This document shows, piece by piece, positions 7,085-10,028 of a stretch of DNA of 10,028 bases. Source of the stretch: Paracoccaceae bacterium (GTDB taxonomy: Bacteria; Pseudomonadota; Alphaproteobacteria; Rhodobacterales; Rhodobacteraceae); the NCBI GenBank assembly GCA_026982275.1, contig JALSHK010000445.1, positions 1-10,028 on the forward strand. Reading direction: 5' to 3'. How positions within the stretch are numbered: the first letter of the stretch is position 1; each line of letters starts with the position of its first letter. Below the pieces are notes generated by a model that worked only from the letters and a program-made list of their open reading frames with translations, had not been told where the DNA came from and made no database searches. A program made the translations under genes and the position numbers.

Positions 7085-7116
7085 GGCAAGCCCGCTTATG
7101 GTAGCCGAGGCAAGCC
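7085..7116. repeat. Short direct repeat in the dnaE-modA gap
   Basis: GGCAAGCC occurs at 7085-7092 and again at 7109-7116, 24 bp apart start to start, within the 64-bp gap upstream of modA. No ModE-type palindrome and no clear promoter are visible in the gap. The repeat could be a pair of regulator half-sites or chance in GC-rich DNA. Confidence 0.3.
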
Positions 7117-7129
7117 GCCCAAAAAAGCC

Positions 7130-10028
7130 CTAAAATTCCTCGACTTCGACCACCCCCTCCACGCTTTTGAGCGCGGATTTGATCTGCGGATTTAGCGGGT
7201 ATTTGCCCGGCAGGGTGATCTCTACATTGCCCGGCAGATCCGGCGCGCTTAGCAAAAGATTTATCGGACCATAGGTGCCTTTTACCTTGCTGCCCAGAAT
7301 TTTCGCCAGCACCGGCATGGCCTCGGGCTGGTTGACAAACACCTTCAGCCCCTTGGCCGCCACCCCCGCAATGGCATTATCTACCGGCACGATCCCGCGC
7401 GCCAGCAATTTCAGCTGATCGCCCTCATTGGTGGCCTCGACCGATAGCACGATATTTTGCCCCACCGTAAGCAGCGCATCGGCCTTTTCCAGCACATCCG
7501 AAAACACCGTGACCTCGAAAATTCCCGAAGGATCAGAGCATTGCACAAAGGCATATTGATTGCCGCGCGCCGATTTGCGCCGCTGCACCCCGGCCACCGT
7601 GCCCGCGATTTTGGCCAGCACCGCCTTCACCCCCTGGCTTTTCTGGGCCAGCTCGTCCAGCGTGAATACCGGCGGGCGCTGGCGCTTGAGCGGCGCGATA
7701 TAATCATCCAGCGGGTGGCCGGAAAGATAAAACCCGATTGCGGCCTGCTCCTGCGTCAGCTTTTCGGTTTGCAGCCAGTCTTCGGGCATGGGCAGGCGGG
7801 GCGGGGGCAGATCCTCGCCGCTATCGCCAAACAGGCTGTTCTGGGACGAGTTTTTCTGTTCGAAATTGGCGGCGGAATAGGCCACCAGCGCATCCACGCT
7901 CAGCAGCACCTTCTGGCGGTTGCTGTCTAGCTGATCAAAAGCGCCGGCGCGGGCCAGCATTTCAAACGGACGCTTGCCCATGCGCTTCAGATCCACGCGG
8001 CGGGCAAAATCAAACAGGTCCTTGAAGGGGCCATCTTCCAGCCGCGCCGCCTCGATCAGTTTCATCGCCTCGACGCCGACATTTTTCAGCCCCCCCAGCG
8101 CATAGGCGATTTTGCCATCCATTACGCTGAAGGTGGCCTCGGAGCGGTTGACGCAGGGCGGGATCATCTCGATGCCAAGCCGCTTCACCTCGCGGAAGTA
8201 GACATGCAGCTTGTCGGTGAGGTGGATATCGCAATTCATCACACCGGCCATAAATTCCACCGGATGATTGGCTTTGAGATAGGCGGTTTGGTAGCTCACC
8301 ACCGCATAGGCCGCGGCGTGGGATTTGTTAAAGCCGTAATTGGCGAATTTCTCCAACAGGTCAAAAACCTGCGTCGCCTTCTTGCGATCCACTCCGTTTT
8401 CCGCCGCGCCTTTTTCGAATTTTGGCCGCTCCTTGGCCATTTCTTCGGCGATCTTTTTACCCATGGCGCGGCGCAGCAGATCCGCGCCGCCAAGGGAATA
8501 TCCCGCCATTTCCTGCGCGATCTGCATCACCTGTTCCTGATAAACAATAATACCCTGGGTTTCATCCAGCAGGTGATCAATGCTCGGGTGCAGCTTGTCG
8601 CGCTCCTCCAACCCGTTCTTGACCTTGCAGAATTTCGGAATGTTTTCCATCGGGCCGGGGCGGTAAAGCGCCACCAAGGCCACGATATCCTCGATGCAGG
8701 TCGGCTTCATCTGGCGCAGCGCATCCATCATGCCCGAGCTTTCCACCTGAAACACCGCTACGGTTTTGGCGCTGGCATAAAGCTCGTAGGTTTTTGCATC
8801 ATCCAGCGGGATCAGCCCGATATCGATCTCGATATCGCGGGCTTTCAGCAGATCCAGCGCGTTTTGAATCACCGTCAGGGTTTTCAGCCCGAGAAAATCG
8901 AACTTCACCAAACCCGCCGGCTCGACCCATTTCATGTTGAATTGCGTGGCCGGCATATCGGATCGCGGGTCTTGATAGAGCGGCACCAGCTCGTCTAGCG
9001 GGCGATCGCCAATCACCACCCCCGCCGCGTGGGTCGAGGCATTGCGCAGCAGCCCCTCCACCTGCCCGGCATAGTTCAACAGCCGCGCCACCACCTCTTC
9101 CTCATCCGCCGCCTCGCGCAGCTTTGGCTCGTCTTTCAGGGCTTGCTTGATGCTGACAGGCTTGACGCCCTCCACCGGTATGAGCTTGCTCAGCCGGTCC
9201 ACCTGCCCATAGGGCATTTGCAAAACCCGCCCCACATCGCGCACCGCGGCCTTGGAAAGCAGCGCGCCGAAGGTGATGATTTGCGCCACTTTATCGCGGC
9301 CATATTTCTCCTGCACATAGGTAATCACCTCCTCGCGGCGATCCATGCAAAAATCGATATCAAAATCGGGCATGCTTACCCGCTCGGGGTTGAGAAACCG
9401 TTCGAATAACAGCGCATAGCGCAGCGGATCAAGGTCGGTAATCGTCAGCGCATAAGCCACCAGCGAGCCCGCGCCGGAGCCGCGCCCCGGCCCCACCGGA
9501 ATGCCCTGATCCTTCGCCCACTGAATAAAGTCGGCCACAATTAGAAAATAGCCCGGAAAGCCCATGCCGTTGATGATCTTCAGCTCGAATTCAAGCCGCG
9601 CCTCGTATGCCTCTACAGGGGCCGCATGGGGGATGATCTCCAGGCGCGCCTTCAGCCCCTTGCGGGCGAGATTGGCCAGGGCTTCCACCTCGTCATCGGC
9701 GAATTTCGGCAAAATAGGCGGATGGGTGCGGGCGCGGTAAGCGCAGCGGCGAGCGATTTCAACGGTGTTTTCCAGCGCCTCGGGCAGATCGCTAAACAGC
9801 GCGCACATCTCGCTTTGGCTTTTGAAATAATGCTCGGGCGTCAGGCGGCGGCGCGGCTCTTGCTGGTCCAGATAGGCACCGTCGGCGATACAGATCAGCG
9901 CATCATGGGCCTCATACATTTCGCGCTTGGGGAAGTAGACATCATTGGTGGCCACCAGCGGAATATCCAGCCCGTAGGCCAGCTCCACCAAGCCCGGCTC
10001 GGTGGCGGCTTCGGCCTCGGTGCGGCGG
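7130..10028 (-). CDS. dnaE: DNA polymerase III alpha subunit DnaE, 5' truncated by the window
   Basis: This is the catalytic subunit of the replicative polymerase. The frame runs open to the window edge, giving 965 visible residues. Full-length family members are near 1,150-1,180, so about 200 residues, most of the PHP domain, are missing. The TTG at 9989-9991 is internal and is residue 1 in the numbering used here. The end of the PHP domain is seen in PLVATNDVYF (11-20). The polymerase core follows: GPGRGSGAGSLVAYAL (167-182), then PDFDIDF (208-214) with catalytic Asp211 and Asp213, and the third Asp365 in KFDFLGL. Later come NYGFNKSHAAAYAVVSYQTA (551-570), a helix-hairpin-helix near 634-646, a beta-clamp binding motif QNSLF (717-721), an OB fold (about 794-870) and the C-terminal tail. 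All active-site residues are intact. It belongs to the DnaE1 type, not DnaE2/ImuC, judging by the OB fold and C-terminal tail. It ends in TAG 64 bp before modA. Confidence 0.97.
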   Translation of the reverse strand, partial: RRTEAEAATEPGLVELAYGLDIPLVATNDVYFPKREMYEAHDALICIADGAYLDQQEPRRRLTPEHYFKSQSEMCALFSDLPEALENTVEIARRCAYRARTHPPILPKFADDEVEALANLARKGLKARLEIIPHAAPVEAYEARLEFELKIINGMGFPGYFLIVADFIQWAKDQGIPVGPGRGSGAGSLVAYALTITDLDPLRYALLFERFLNPERVSMPDFDIDFCMDRREEVITYVQEKYGRDKVAQIITFGALLSKAAVRDVGRVLQMPYGQVDRLSKLIPVEGVKPVSIKQALKDEPKLREAADEEEVVARLLNYAGQVEGLLRNASTHAAGVVIGDRPLDELVPLYQDPRSDMPATQFNMKWVEPAGLVKFDFLGLKTLTVIQNALDLLKARDIEIDIGLIPLDDAKTYELYASAKTVAVFQVESSGMMDALRQMKPTCIEDIVALVALYRPGPMENIPKFCKVKNGLEERDKLHPSIDHLLDETQGIIVYQEQVMQIAQEMAGYSLGGADLLRRAMGKKIAEEMAKERPKFEKGAAENGVDRKKATQVFDLLEKFANYGFNKSHAAAYAVVSYQTAYLKANHPVEFMAGVMNCDIHLTDKLHVYFREVKRLGIEMIPPCVNRSEATFSVMDGKIAYALGGLKNVGVEAMKLIEAARLEDGPFKDLFDFARRVDLKRMGKRPFEMLARAGAFDQLDSNRQKVLLSVDALVAYSAANFEQKNSSQNSLFGDSGEDLPPPRLPMPEDWLQTEKLTQEQAAIGFYLSGHPLDDYIAPLKRQRPPVFTLDELAQKSQGVKAVLAKIAGTVAGVQRRKSARGNQYAFVQCSDPSGIFEVTVFSDVLEKADALLTVGQNIVLSVEATNEGDQLKLLARGIVPVDNAIAGVAAKGLKVFVNQPEAMPVLAKILGSKVKGTYGPINLLLSAPDLPGNVEITLPGKYPLNPQIKSALKSVEGVVEVEEF

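Noticed and set aside
7066..7089. N-terminal extension of ModA from the TTG at 7087-7089
   Set aside because: The added eight residues would precede the signal peptide, and the better ribosome binding site is located for the ATG at 7063-7065.
7116..7132. T-run after the dnaE stop as a terminator
   Set aside because: The six T on the minus strand follow the stop codon, but no inverted repeat of useful length precedes them.
8204..8998. Plus-strand open frame (264 codons) opposite dnaE
   Set aside because: It lies wholly inside the conserved polymerase core, and its composition reflects the complementary strand.
7130..10028. Error-prone DnaE2/ImuC instead of the replicative DnaE
   Set aside because: The protein carries a beta-clamp motif, an OB fold and a long C-terminal tail of the DnaE1 type, and no imuA or imuB neighbour is present.

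Overview
The window reads as ordinary chromosomal DNA from an alphaproteobacterium, most likely of the Rhodobacterales type. This rests on the high-GC, tightly packed genes, the style of the encoded proteins and the gene pairings; no rRNA or other taxonomic marker is present, so the assignment is an inference. About 97% of the sequence is coding. I see no tRNA, rRNA, insertion sequence, CRISPR array, integrase or phage gene.

Layout, left to right. (1) Bases 1-1032 (+): the C-terminal part of a helical, TPR-like protein whose N-terminus lies outside the window. A short hairpin with flanking A and T tracts follows, placed to terminate transcription from both sides. (2) Bases 1082-3674 (-): a two-gene unit of flavoproteins. 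The upstream gene is a GlpA/GlpO-like FAD oxidoreductase with a C-terminal four-cysteine BFD-like [2Fe-2S] domain. The downstream gene is a GlpB/HcnB-like NAD(P)/FAD oxidoreductase overlapping it by 8 bp. (3) Bases 3675-3818: a divergent control region with a very AT-rich core. (4) Bases 3819-4583 (+): a DeoR/GlpR-family repressor, the obvious candidate regulator of the flavoprotein pair. (5) Bases 4587-7065 (-): a molybdate ABC transporter operon, modA-modB-modC, with overlapping start and stop codons. (6) Bases 7130-10028 (-): the C-terminal five sixths or so of DNA polymerase III alpha subunit (dnaE), cut by the window edge.

How they work together. The DeoR-type repressor probably senses a phosphorylated sugar or polyol and controls the divergent flavoprotein pair, which would oxidise glycerol-3-phosphate or a similar 2-hydroxy acid or polyol phosphate. 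The mod operon imports molybdate for molybdenum-cofactor enzymes. dnaE is the replicative polymerase and is probably linked to mod only by position. I did not find a convincing new system. The points most worth following up are the flavoprotein/Fe-S pair that lacks a GlpC-type anchor, the AT-rich divergent promoter with a five-codon mini-ORF touching the repressor start, and the truncated TPR protein.
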